Source of the DNA: Prevotellamassilia timonensis
GTDB lineage: Bacteria > Bacteroidota > Bacteroidia > Bacteroidales > Bacteroidaceae
Length of the DNA stretch: 48,295 nt
Direction of reading: 5' to 3'
NCBI RefSeq assembly: GCF_021531665.1
Contig: NZ_JADYUH010000012.1
Location: 1 to 48,295, forward strand
Shown: piece by piece, positions 28,872 to 36,733 of the stretch
Layout of the letters: each line of letters opens with the position of its first letter
Position numbering within the stretch: position 1 is the first letter of the stretch
Program-made: the position numbers and the translations under genes
Notes under the pieces: generated by a model
Databases searched by the model: none
What the model saw: only the letters and a program-made list of their open reading frames with translations
What the model was told of the DNA's origin: nothing

Positions 28872-28928
28872 TTTGCCTTCCTCAAATTAAAATTAGAGGA
28901 AGGCAAAGAAAAATTAGAGGAAGGCAAA
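28872..28928. repeat. GAGGAAGGCAAA repeats and hairpin
   Basis: TTTGCCTTCCTC at 28872-28883 is the exact inverse of GAGGAAGGCAAA at 28896-28907, which is repeated directly at 28917-28928 (21-bp spacing). A fourth copy at 28340-28351 sits immediately before the 22-bp array. The 12-bp stem with a 12-nt AT-rich loop could form a hairpin or a protein site. Confidence 0.8.
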
Positions 28929-28977
28929 TTTTTCCCGGAAGCGCTTCTAAAACCCCGATTTTAAAGGGAAAGTGACG

Positions 28978-29005
28978 AAAAAAGGGGGGAGCCGAGGCTC
29001 CTCCC
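28978..29005 (-). terminator. Intrinsic terminator facing the promoter at 29017
   Basis: On the - strand, GGGAGGAGC and GCTCCCCCC form a 9-bp stem (one G-U pair) with loop CTCG, followed by six T (28978-28983). It begins within about 5 nt of the predicted start site of the - strand promoter at 29017-29047, so that promoter would make only about 30 nt of RNA. It may also stop read-through from the - strand array upstream. Confidence 0.75.
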
Positions 29006-29016
29006 ATATCTCTATA

Positions 29017-29047
29017 CAAATATAATACATTTCATCGCCAAAAGCAA
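29017..29047 (-). promoter_or_regulatory. Bacteroidetes-type promoter inside a duplicated 72-bp module
   Basis: Read on the - strand: TTG (29047-29045), a 20-bp spacer and TATATTTG (29024-29017), a perfect consensus. The surrounding 72 bp (29015-29086) recur in inverted orientation at 48223-48295 with only a few differences; both copies contain TTTTCCACACCCAA upstream. No gene follows this copy. Confidence 0.8.
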
Positions 29048-29166
29048 GAAGTGTTAAAACCGAAAAACCGCCTTGGGTGTGGAAAATTTTGGAGGCACTT
29101 TGAAGGAATGACAACCCCTTTTCTCGGTAGAGGTGCATGCCGTCTGCTTCATCTTTAGGAGTGTGT

Positions 29167-29194
29167 GCGCCTCCGGCGCGGCGGCTCCGCCGCC
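29167..29194. repeat. Paired GC-rich hairpins
   Basis: GCGCC-TCC-GGCGC (29167-29179) is immediately followed by GGCGGC-TCC-GCCGCC (29180-29194). The GC content is far above that of the surrounding AT-rich island. It resembles a REP-type palindrome pair; no T-run follows. Confidence 0.6.
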
Positions 29195-29226
29195 ATCTTC
29201 GCTGGCGTACAGCCTTCCAGGCTAAG

Positions 29227-29350
29227 AAGCCTACCCCAACCCCTCCCTAAAGGGAAGGGCTTTTCAAACTTTGATATGAGGTTATATATGAGGGTTTATG
29301 ATACCTCCGTGGAAGCCTACCCAACCCCTCTCTAAAGGGAAGGGCTGTTC
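29227..29350. repeat. REP-like repeat, two more copies
   Basis: Copies of the motif at 1-80: one nearly exact at 29227-29267, a second diverged one (AAGCCTACCCAACCCCTCTC...) at 29313-29350, separated by about 45 bp of unrelated AT-rich sequence. Confidence 0.8.
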
Positions 29351-29392
29351 TCCTTAATTGCGTTTAGCGGACAGCAAGTATTCAACAAAAGA

Positions 29393-29648
29393 ATGTATCG
29401 TTTGTGTATAGTTTTGCGCAGTGCTTTTGACACCGTTGTGTTGGGTTCTGTGTAGAGTTTTGGACGCCGTTGTGTTGGGATCTGTGTATAGTTTGAATGT
29501 AGGGTTTGTGTATAGTTTGTGTAGGGTTTGCACCGCAAACTATACATTTTGCAACTGACTGAGAATCAGCGAGATGCATGGTTAAATGTAGGGTTTGTGT
29601 ATAGTTTGTATATTTTTTTTCGTTTTCCCTTTTATATACGTATATAGT
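29393..29648 (-). repeat. Dispersed intergenic element, copy 3
   Basis: The - strand copy. Block A contains the perfect palindrome TATATACGTATATA. The core reads ATCTCGCTGATT and is followed by ATGTATAGTTTGCGG. The tail is long and includes a direct repeat of about 34 bp built on CGTTGTGTTGGG (plus-strand reading, about 29440-29500). It points towards copy 2. Confidence 0.8.
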
Positions 29649-29736
29649 GATAAAAACGAACCGCGCGCAACCCTACATTTTCTTTGCCGTCCAAAATCTT
29701 TTGCTGACGTGATGGAGCATCGCCACGCAGACCAAA

Positions 29737-29940
29737 CTACTTCTCCAAAAAAACAAAGGATTCATCGCGCCACTCGAGAAAAGGCTCTTCAATGCCCGAG
29801 AAGGGAAAATGGGCAACGGGACGGTTCGTGAGACGGTCAAAGACGACAATCTCACGAGGCAATTCCGTGCCATCAGAAAGAAGGACAAGGGAAAAGACAA
29901 CGCGGCGAAAATGTGAGGGAGGAAAGGAGGATAAAGACAT
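29737..29940 (-). CDS. Small conserved-looking protein at the end of the lspA group
   Basis: A 67-residue protein. The sequence from residue 14 on (VVFSLVLLSDGTELPREIVV, FDRLTNRPVAHFPFSGIEEP, FLEWRDESFVF) has regular alternation and looks like a genuine beta-rich domain, with a Gly-containing turn and a conserved-looking EEPFLEW segment. I recall similar short proteins in Bacteroidetes but cannot name the family. It lies 91 bp downstream of the DUF4296 gene on the same strand, so it may be the last gene of the ileS-lspA array. There is no signal peptide or cysteine pair. The start could also be internal; the first ATG is used. Confidence 0.6.
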   Translation of the reverse strand: MSLSSFPPSHFRRVVFSLVLLSDGTELPREIVVFDRLTNRPVAHFPFSGIEEPFLEWRDESFVFLEK

Positions 29941-30031
29941 GAAGTGGGAGCGAATGTTCCTTATTCCATAATAATAAGAACAAACAGCAAATTATAGGAC
30001 ATCCCGTAATTCTATAAGAACACGCAAATAA

Positions 30032-30934
30032 TCATTTGAAATGCGGTGCTTTCTCACGCATGGCATCTGCTGCGTGAAGACTGTCACGCATGGAGTGCAG
30101 CAATGAACGAGGCACACGCCGCTCTCCCGAGATGGAGTCTGCACCGTCGGGACGGATGAGCGTGCCTTCGTTTTCCGGCGTGAGTGAACGTGCGGGACGG
30201 TAGTCGCAAGTCAAGCGCAGCCGGGAAAGACAGAGGAGGCGGGGACGGATGGCTTGTGAAATACGGAGATAGCAGAAGCCGGTGATTTTCAGGATTTTTC
30301 TATCGCCGGGAACATTTAGGAACATTTTTCCGTCGCCTTTTCCGTAGATGGTTTGATGAACGGTGAGAACGGAATCTCCTTCAAGCCAGACTGAAAGTTG
30401 GACGGTGGCTTGACGCGGTCCCTCTGCGCTGTGCCAAGAGGAGGACCAACTGCAAGTGAGAACACGATCTGCTATGGAGTCGTTGGGAGGAGGTATGAAA
30501 GAAAAACTGTAGTGAGCTTTTCCGTTGGAGGTGAGCAAGATGGCATCGGGAGCTTTCCACAAGAGGTTGCTGTCTGCTTTTTGGGCATCCACGCCTTTCT
30601 GCGCAGAATTTCCTGAGCCGGAATTGTCGTTCTCCATGTTCTCATAGACAGCCAAAAGTTTGTCGGCGTGAGCACCATACCATTCCATGGAGCGACGGAA
30701 ATCCTCCTCGCTGACATGGTGTTTGAGGAACACAGCCTGACGATAGCGAAGGCGCAAACTGTCCACGGAGTTCCCACCTTTGACACGAGCCATGGCGTCT
30801 GCCCACTGAAGGTCATACAAGACTTCACCCATGACTCCTTCCGACAACACTTTCTCTTCCTTTCCGGAGTGGCAGGAGAAGAGTGCCTGCAACAAAAGAG
30901 AAAGGAAGAAGATGCAGAAAACTGCACGAAACAT
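30032..30934 (-). CDS. DUF4296-type lipoprotein
   Basis: A 300-residue lipoprotein. The signal peptide has a lipobox (LLLQALFSC, Cys about residue 20), so it is probably lipid-anchored in the periplasm or outer membrane. The segment after it (GVMGEVLYDLQWADAMARVK ... RYRQAVFLKHHVSEEDFRRSMEWYGAHADKLLAVYENME) is the DUF4296 signature. The remaining 190 residues are less conserved and beta-rich. The start is placed at 30934 because that ATG begins the lipoprotein signal; a longer reading to 31144 would overlap lspA and has no signal. It follows lspA with a gap of 61 bp, an arrangement common in Bacteroidetes. Function unknown. Confidence 0.85.
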   Translation of the reverse strand: MFRAVFCIFFLSLLLQALFSCHSGKEEKVLSEGVMGEVLYDLQWADAMARVKGGNSVDSLRLRYRQAVFLKHHVSEEDFRRSMEWYGAHADKLLAVYENMENDNSGSGNSAQKGVDAQKADSNLLWKAPDAILLTSNGKAHYSFSFIPPPNDSIADRVLTCSWSSSWHSAEGPRQATVQLSVWLEGDSVLTVHQTIYGKGDGKMFLNVPGDRKILKITGFCYLRISQAIRPRLLCLSRLRLTCDYRPARSLTPENEGTLIRPDGADSISGERRVPRSLLHSMRDSLHAADAMREKAPHFK

Positions 30935-30995
30935 CTTGCGGAAGGAATGAATTGAGAAAGTCAAAGGGGACTTTTTTAAGGGGGATGTTCTGAAA

Positions 30996-31643
30996 TCAGG
31001 AAGCCTCAGTCTTGCGGAATGCCGGCAGACGAAAAAGGTGATGTTCGAGGATGGTCTTGTGATAAAACAAAAGACAGACAAAACCAACGCTGATGGCGGC
31101 ATCCGCCAAGTTGAAGACAGCGCCAAAGAAGGTCTGACCGCCAATCCAAGGCAACTGTTCGGGCCAGGTGAAGAACGGGAAGTAGAACATATCCACTACC
31201 CTGCCCGACAGGAAACTGCCATATCCCTCTCCCCACGCGGTGAGCGCGGCGGGTTCACCAAACGGCAGACTCTCGGTGTAGATGAGACCGTAGCAAGCAT
31301 TGTCGATGAGGTTGCCCACAGCACCGGCAATGATGAGGGAGAAGCAGACGAGGATGCCCCACGACAGTTGGGAATGGATGATGCGGCGCAGGACAATGGA
31401 GAAATAGGCTATCGCCACGACCCGAAAGACAGCGAGGAAGGCGGTTGCCATGAACTGCATGCCGAATGCCATGCCGGTGTTTTCGGTGAAGAAAATGTGG
31501 AACCACGGTGTGACCTTCACAGATTCAAAGAGCGAAAAGTTGGTTTTTACCACATACTTCACCACTTGGTCTGCTACCACAATGAGGAGAGCAACCGCCC
31601 AAGCGGTGAGGCTGCGCACGATGAAAGGATTCTTGAATGTCAT
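30996..31643 (-). CDS. lspA: Lipoprotein signal peptidase (SPase II)
   Basis: A 215-residue integral membrane aspartyl protease that cleaves lipoprotein signal peptides before the lipidated cysteine. Four hydrophobic segments are seen (about 10-28, 60-80, 92-112 and 185-205). The two catalytic aspartates lie in GNLIDNACYG and VFNLADAAISVG; the conserved NTGMAFG is also present. It carries a periplasmic loop between the two aspartates somewhat longer than in E. coli, normal for Bacteroidetes. It lies between a dksA-like gene (23 bp upstream) and a DUF4296 lipoprotein. Confidence 0.97.
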   Translation of the reverse strand: MTFKNPFIVRSLTAWAVALLIVVADQVVKYVVKTNFSLFESVKVTPWFHIFFTENTGMAFGMQFMATAFLAVFRVVAIAYFSIVLRRIIHSQLSWGILVCFSLIIAGAVGNLIDNACYGLIYTESLPFGEPAALTAWGEGYGSFLSGRVVDMFYFPFFTWPEQLPWIGGQTFFGAVFNLADAAISVGFVCLLFYHKTILEHHLFRLPAFRKTEAS

Positions 31644-31666
31644 GAGTAATAGAGGTGAACTGCCGT

Positions 31667-32044
31667 TCAGCGACGATTTTGTTTGGCTTCAATGCTGAGA
31701 GTGGCATGAGGCACGGCGCGGAGGCGTTCCTTCGGAATGAGTTTACCGGTGGCGCGACAGACGCCGTAGGTTTTGTTCTCAATTCTGACGAGAGCAGCCT
31801 GAAGCGCGGTGATGAACTTCTGCTGGCGGAGAGCCATGGCAGTGAGTTCTTCCTTGCTTTGGGTGGGCGAACCCTCTTCCAGCACATGATAGGTCGGCAT
31901 GGTGTCATCGGCACCGGTGGCAGACTTGCCGGAGATGGCATCCATGAGTTGTTCGTAGTCGCGACGAGCCAGTTCGAGTTTAGAGAGAATGATTTGCTTG
32001 AATTCTTCCAATTCTTGATCGGAATAACGAGGTTTTTCTTCCAT
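31667..32044 (-). CDS. TraR/DksA-like protein with degenerate zinc finger
   Basis: A 125-residue protein: an N-terminal coiled coil (about 10-75, ELEEFKQIILSKLELARRDYEQLMDA) and a C-terminal DksA C4-type domain. The finger is degenerate: in YGVCRATGKLIPKERLRAVPHATLSIEAK only the first of four zinc cysteines remains, as is usual in Bacteroidetes members of this family. DksA-family proteins bind RNA polymerase through the secondary channel; whether this one answers to ppGpp is not known. The start at 32044 (MEEKPRYSDQ) is preferred to an ATG 72 bp upstream, because that extension lacks family similarity and runs through an AT-rich box and hairpin region. Confidence 0.9.
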   Translation of the reverse strand: MEEKPRYSDQELEEFKQIILSKLELARRDYEQLMDAISGKSATGADDTMPTYHVLEEGSPTQSKEELTAMALRQQKFITALQAALVRIENKTYGVCRATGKLIPKERLRAVPHATLSIEAKQNRR

Positions 32045-32101
32045 GGTCGAAAACGGCAAAGCCGTAAGTTTTAGGTTAAGGTATATACGATATAATAATA
32101 G

Positions 32102-32146
32102 GTACATCGTGAGCAATTACGTTTGTGGTAACTACTCACGGTGTAC
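32102..32146 (-). repeat. 12-bp inverted repeat between ileS and the dksA-like gene
   Basis: GTACATCGTGAG (32102-32113) pairs with CTCACGGTGTAC (32135-32146), one mismatch, loop of 21 nt. It starts 10 bp downstream of the ileS stop and is followed on the - strand by CTATTATTATATCG. It may be a weak terminator, processing site or attenuator. Confidence 0.6.
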
Positions 32147-32155
32147 CGTTTTGTC

Positions 32156-35100
32156 TTATCGTTCAATGACCGCTTCAATGGTGAAGTCGCCAAAGTCAAA
32201 GGTGACGGCACCATCCGTGCCTGCGGGGATTTCTGCACAACGGAGTTCGTCGGCGAGCACCTGAGCGGCGATGTAGTCGTGGAAACTGTTCACAGCCTCT
32301 TCAATTTCAGGATGATTGGAGAGCGTGACGCGGATGCGGTCGGTGATTTCAAAGCCGCTTTCTTTGCGGTGGTTCTGAATGCGCTTCACAATCTCGCGGG
32401 AGACACCTTCGTTTTTCAGTTCGGGCGTCACGGTGAGGTCAAGCGCCACGGTCAAATTGCCATCGGTGACGAAAGCCCAACCCGGCATCTCGCTGGTGAT
32501 GATTTTCACATCGCCACGTTCAATTTCCACCACTTCTCCGTCGGCAAGAGTGACAGAGAGGCGGGAGTCACGTTCAAGTTGGTTGATTTCGTCGGTGGAA
32601 AGTGCGGTGACGGCAGCATTGACGGAGTTCATGAGGTTTTTGAACTTAGCGCCCATGACAGGGAAGTTGCACATCACTTTCTTTTCCAACATATTGGCGT
32701 CAGCAAAATGAAGTTCCTTGACATTGACCTCTTCGAGGATGATGTGCTGATAGCACTCAAGGTCTTCTTTGAGTCTCGGCTCGGTGATGGGCACGGCGAC
32801 GCAGCGCAGGGGCTGGCGCACGATGATGCGTTCCTTCTTACGGAGAGAGAGCACCATGGAGGAAACGCGCTGGGCAAGTTCCATGCGGCGCTCTGCGTCT
32901 TTGTCAATCAAGGTCTCGTCAGCCACGGGGAAGGAGTCGAGGTGGACGCTGTCGGCGCGGTGGTTCTCTGCCGTGAGGTCAAGATAGAGACGGTCGGCAT
33001 AGAACGGAGCGATGGGAGCCATGAGACGGGACACTTCAAGCAGACAGGTGTAGAGCGTCTGATAAGCACTGAGTTTGTCCGTCGTGAGACCGGTGCCCCA
33101 GATGCGCTTTCTGGAGAGACGCACGAACCAGTTGGAAAGATGCACGGTCACGAAGTTCTGAATGCGGCGACCGGCACGTGTCGGTTCATATTCATCAAAG
33201 TCGCGGGTGACGTCCAAGATGAGGCTGTTCAGTTCGGAGAGAATCCAACGGTCAAGCGAGGAGCGTTCCTCCATCGGCACGGCGGGTGCCTTGGGGTCAA
33301 AACCATCGATGTTGGCATACATCGAGAAGAAGGAATAGGTCTGGAACAATTTGCCAAAGAAGGAGCGAGACACCACACGAACGCGGTCCACGTCAAACTT
33401 CAATTTGTCCCAAGGCGAGGAGTTGGTGAGCATGTACCAGCGCACGGCGTCAGAACCGTGTTCCGCAATCACTTCAAACGGATCAACGGCATTGCCGAGG
33501 CGCTTGGACATTTTGTTACCGTTTTTGTCCAACACGAGACCGTTGCTGATGACCGTTTTGAAAGCGACCTGGTCAAAGACCATGGTGGCAATGGCATGGA
33601 GCGTGAAGAACCAACCACGGGTCTGGTCCACACCTTCTGCGATGAAATCGGCGGGGAAAAGGTTGCCCTTGTCAAATTCTTCCTTGTTCTCAAACGGATA
33701 GTGCAACTGAGCGTAGGGCATGGAGCCGGAATCGAACCATACGTCAATGAGGTCAGCCTCGCGGCGCATGGGAGCACCGGAGGGAGAAACGAGCACAATC
33801 TCATCGACGTAGGGGCGGTGCAAGTCAATGCGGTCATAGTTCTCTCGGCTGAAGTCTCCGGGAACAAAACCTTTCTCCTTCAGAGGATTAGATTTCATGA
33901 ATCCGCTCTGCACGCTCTTTTCGATTTCTGCATAGAGTTGTTCCAAAGAGGAGATGCACATTTCCTCTTTCGTGTCGGCGTTGCGCCAGATGGGCAGCGG
34001 CGTTCCCCAGTAGCGGGAACGGCTGAGGTTCCAGTCGTTGAGGTTTTCAAGCCATTTGCCGAAGCGTCCCGTTCCGGTGGAAGCAGGTTTCCACTGAATC
34101 TGTTCGTTCAGTTCCATCATGCGCTCTTTGAGGGCAGAACTGCGGATGAACCAACTGTCAAGCGGGTAGTAGAGCACCGGTTTGTCGGTGCGCCAGCAGT
34201 GCGGATAGTTGTGGACGTGTTTCTCAATCTTGAAAGCCTTGCCCTCCTGTTTGAGTTCCATGCAGAGGATGATGTTGAGGTCCTCTGCTTTCTGGGCTGC
34301 TTTTTCGTCATATTTTCCTCCCTGATTGAACTCGGGTGCATAGGCGTTCTTGACGAAGGCACCGGCGTGGTGAGCGTAGAGTTCTTTATCCACGCAGGTC
34401 TCGAGGAAGGAGGGAGCGAGTTCTTCAATGAGATAGTATTTTCCGGTCAAATCAACCATGGGGCGCGTCTCGCCGGCTTGATTGACGAGGAAGAGCGAGG
34501 GGATGCCGGCGGCTTTCGCCACCTTGGCGTCGTCCGCACCGAAAGTCGGGGCGATGTGTACGATGCCCGTACCGTCTTCCGTGGTGACATAGTCGCCCGG
34601 GATAACTCTGAAGGCAGCCTCGGCGAGTTCGACGAAACGGTCATCGCCCACGCTGAAACATTTCTCAGGATGCGCCTCGGCAAAGCGCACGGTTTCGGCG
34701 GAACTTTGGTCAGAGATTTTCTCGCAGGGTTTCACCCACGGCATGAGGGGTTCGTAGTTCATGCCAACGAGTTCACTGCCTTTCCAGGAGCCGACGATTT
34801 GATAAGGCACGACTTTATCACCTTGCTTATACGCCTCAAAATCTGCATTTTCTCCTTCCTTGTTGAAGTAGGAGTTCACAAGAACGGAAGCCATGACGGC
34901 AGTCATGGGTTGTCCCGTGTAGGGATTGAAAGTGCGGAGGGCGACATAATCAATGGAAGGACCGACGCAAAGTGCGGTGTTGGAGGGCAGGGTCCAAGGA
35001 GTCGTGGTCCAAGCGAGGAAGAAGGCATCGCCCCACCCTTGCATCTCGGGTTTCGGATTGACGATGCGGAACTGCGCCGTCACGGTGGTGTCCTTCACAT

Positions 35101-35707
35101 CTCTGTAACAGCCGGGCTGATTGAGTTCGTGGCTACTGAGTCCGGTACCTGCGGCGGGAGAATAGGGTTGAATGGTGTAGCCTTTGTAGAGCAACCCCTT
35201 TTCATAGAGTTGTCCGAGCAACCACCAAACGGATTCGATGTAGGAGTTGTCGTAGGTGATGTAGGGGTTCTCCATATCTACCCAGTAGCCCATTTGACGG
35301 CTGAGTTCCGTCCACTCCTGGGTATATTTCATCACGTTGCGACGGCAGTGCGCATTGTAGTCAGCGATGGAAATGTTCTTTCCGATTTCTTCTTTCGTGA
35401 TGTTCAGTTCTTTTTCCACGCCAAGTTCGACGGGCAGTCCGTGCGTGTCCCATCCTGCTTTTCTTTTCACTTGAAAACCCTTCATGGTTTTGTAGCGGCA
35501 GAAAGCATCTTTGAGTGAGCGCGCCATGACATGGTGAATGCCGGGGTGTCCGTTGGCGGAGGGAGGACCTTCGAAGAAGACGAAGGAGGGGCAACCCTCG
35601 CGTTCCGTCATGCTGCGGTGGAACAAATCCTGTTCGTCCCACGCCTTGAGCACGTCTTGGTTCACTTCACTGAGGTTCAAATTCTGATGTTGTTTGAATG
35701 AAGACAT
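32156..35707 (-). CDS. ileS: Isoleucine-tRNA ligase
   Basis: An 1183-residue class I synthetase for isoleucine. The HIGH region is GPPSANGHPGIHHV (about 48-60) and the KMSKS motif is KMSKR at 732-736 (GNKMSKRLGN). The editing domain is complete (AWTTTPWTLPSNTALCV). Length and the NGHPGIHH form place it with the longer, eukaryote-like IleS type, which is often naturally less sensitive to mupirocin. It leads into a dksA-like gene, lspA and DUF4296. A 16-bp perfect palindrome lies 14 nt before the ATG. No T-box leader is visible. Confidence 0.98.
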   Translation of the reverse strand: MSSFKQHQNLNLSEVNQDVLKAWDEQDLFHRSMTEREGCPSFVFFEGPPSANGHPGIHHVMARSLKDAFCRYKTMKGFQVKRKAGWDTHGLPVELGVEKELNITKEEIGKNISIADYNAHCRRNVMKYTQEWTELSRQMGYWVDMENPYITYDNSYIESVWWLLGQLYEKGLLYKGYTIQPYSPAAGTGLSSHELNQPGCYRDVKDTTVTAQFRIVNPKPEMQGWGDAFFLAWTTTPWTLPSNTALCVGPSIDYVALRTFNPYTGQPMTAVMASVLVNSYFNKEGENADFEAYKQGDKVVPYQIVGSWKGSELVGMNYEPLMPWVKPCEKISDQSSAETVRFAEAHPEKCFSVGDDRFVELAEAAFRVIPGDYVTTEDGTGIVHIAPTFGADDAKVAKAAGIPSLFLVNQAGETRPMVDLTGKYYLIEELAPSFLETCVDKELYAHHAGAFVKNAYAPEFNQGGKYDEKAAQKAEDLNIILCMELKQEGKAFKIEKHVHNYPHCWRTDKPVLYYPLDSWFIRSSALKERMMELNEQIQWKPASTGTGRFGKWLENLNDWNLSRSRYWGTPLPIWRNADTKEEMCISSLEQLYAEIEKSVQSGFMKSNPLKEKGFVPGDFSRENYDRIDLHRPYVDEIVLVSPSGAPMRREADLIDVWFDSGSMPYAQLHYPFENKEEFDKGNLFPADFIAEGVDQTRGWFFTLHAIATMVFDQVAFKTVISNGLVLDKNGNKMSKRLGNAVDPFEVIAEHGSDAVRWYMLTNSSPWDKLKFDVDRVRVVSRSFFGKLFQTYSFFSMYANIDGFDPKAPAVPMEERSSLDRWILSELNSLILDVTRDFDEYEPTRAGRRIQNFVTVHLSNWFVRLSRKRIWGTGLTTDKLSAYQTLYTCLLEVSRLMAPIAPFYADRLYLDLTAENHRADSVHLDSFPVADETLIDKDAERRMELAQRVSSMVLSLRKKERIIVRQPLRCVAVPITEPRLKEDLECYQHIILEEVNVKELHFADANMLEKKVMCNFPVMGAKFKNLMNSVNAAVTALSTDEINQLERDSRLSVTLADGEVVEIERGDVKIITSEMPGWAFVTDGNLTVALDLTVTPELKNEGVSREIVKRIQNHRKESGFEITDRIRVTLSNHPEIEEAVNSFHDYIAAQVLADELRCAEIPAGTDGAVTFDFGDFTIEAVIER

Positions 35708-35720
35708 AGATATGACAAGT

Positions 35721-35736
35721 GTCTGCCCGGGCAGAC
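35721..35736. promoter_or_regulatory. 16-bp perfect palindrome before ileS
   Basis: GTCTGCCCGGGCAGAC is a perfect palindrome in the ileS 5' untranslated region, ending 13 nt from the ATG. It could be an operator or an mRNA hairpin. No T-run follows, so it is unlikely to be a terminator. Confidence 0.5.
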
Positions 35737-35794
35737 TGAGTTAGATGGATTCTTTATATAAGTATAATTGGTCATCAACGAAAGGAGGCAAGAA

Positions 35795-36613
35795 TCAATA
35801 ACACTCACTTTCGGAGGGGAAGTCACCGCTTCTCACGTCTTCCACATAGTGTCCGACGGCTTTGGTAATTACATCGTGGAGGTCTGCGTAGCGTCGGAGG
35901 AACTTGGGTGAAAAACCTTTGTTCATGCCCAACATGTCGTCAGAAACGAGTACTTGTCCGTCGGCAGCACCGGCACCGATGCCGATGATGGGGAGGGGTG
36001 TCAGTTTGACGGCTTTTTCTGTGAGTGCAGCAGGGATTTTTTCCAACACGATGGCGCAGCATCCGGCTTCGGTCAGCACCTCCACGTCGCGGAGCAGTTG
36101 TGCGGCTTCTGCCTCGGCGCGCGCTCGTACACCGTAGTTACCGAACGCATGAATACTCTGGGGTGTCAGTCCGAGGTGTCCCACCACGGGAATGCCGACT
36201 TGAACGAGCGTGCGGATGGTGTCAGCCAAATGACTTCCGCCCTCGAGTTTGACGGCATCGACTCCGGTCTCCTTCATGATGCGAATGGCGTTACGCAAGG
36301 TTTCCTCGCGAGAGACCTGATAGGTCCCGAAGGGCATGTCGCAAACGACGAAGGCACGTTTCACGGCTCGAGCCACGGAGGCGGCATGATAAATCATTTG
36401 GTCGAGCGTGATGGGAAGAGTGGTTTCAAACCCTGCCTTCACGTTGGCAGCGCTGTCGCCAATCAAGATGGAATCGACACCCGCTTCATCAAGCAGACCG
36501 GCAGTGGTGAAATCGTAGGCGGTCAGCATGGAAATCCGAATGCCCTCGGCTTTCATTTCGGAAAGGCGCTTTGCAGTCACCTTTCGCTGGTCATTGTTCA
36601 GATATTCTGACAT
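35795..36613 (-). CDS. panB: 3-methyl-2-oxobutanoate hydroxymethyltransferase
   Basis: A 272-residue TIM-barrel enzyme of pantothenate (coenzyme A) synthesis; it transfers a hydroxymethyl group from methylene-tetrahydrofolate to ketoisovalerate. Metal-binding acidic residues are visible in LIGDSAANV, VVCDMPFGTYQ and DAVKLEGG. The catalytic glutamate is in AIVLEKIPAALTEK. Length is typical. panC and panD are not in the window. It lies 87 bp upstream of ileS and 120 bp after the YebC-family gene. Confidence 0.97.
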   Translation of the reverse strand: MSEYLNNDQRKVTAKRLSEMKAEGIRISMLTAYDFTTAGLLDEAGVDSILIGDSAANVKAGFETTLPITLDQMIYHAASVARAVKRAFVVCDMPFGTYQVSREETLRNAIRIMKETGVDAVKLEGGSHLADTIRTLVQVGIPVVGHLGLTPQSIHAFGNYGVRARAEAEAAQLLRDVEVLTEAGCCAIVLEKIPAALTEKAVKLTPLPIIGIGAGAADGQVLVSDDMLGMNKGFSPKFLRRYADLHDVITKAVGHYVEDVRSGDFPSESECY

Positions 36614-36733
36614 TGATTAGGTGTAGAATCCTTCTCCGTCACATCCTGCTCGCCACTCTGCTTCTTTCCTTAAGAAACAGAACTGACAAACAGGTAATGA
36701 GGAGATGAAGATAAATTGATGGGGAACAAATTT

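Noticed and set aside
28947-29138. Short - strand frame of 63 residues
   Set aside because: It runs through the promoter module and the terminator, so it cannot be a normal gene.
30935-31144. Longer start for the DUF4296 lipoprotein
   Set aside because: It would overlap lspA by about 150 bp and bury the lipoprotein signal peptide.
33725-33745. tRNA T-loop-like sequence GGAATCGAACCATA
   Set aside because: It lies inside the ileS coding sequence and no acceptor or anticodon stems surround it.
32141-35518. Very long + strand open frame opposite ileS
   Set aside because: A shadow caused by the strong C-ending codon bias; ileS on the - strand is complete with all motifs. Similar long antisense frames lie opposite pheT, thiC, the metalloprotease and glgP.
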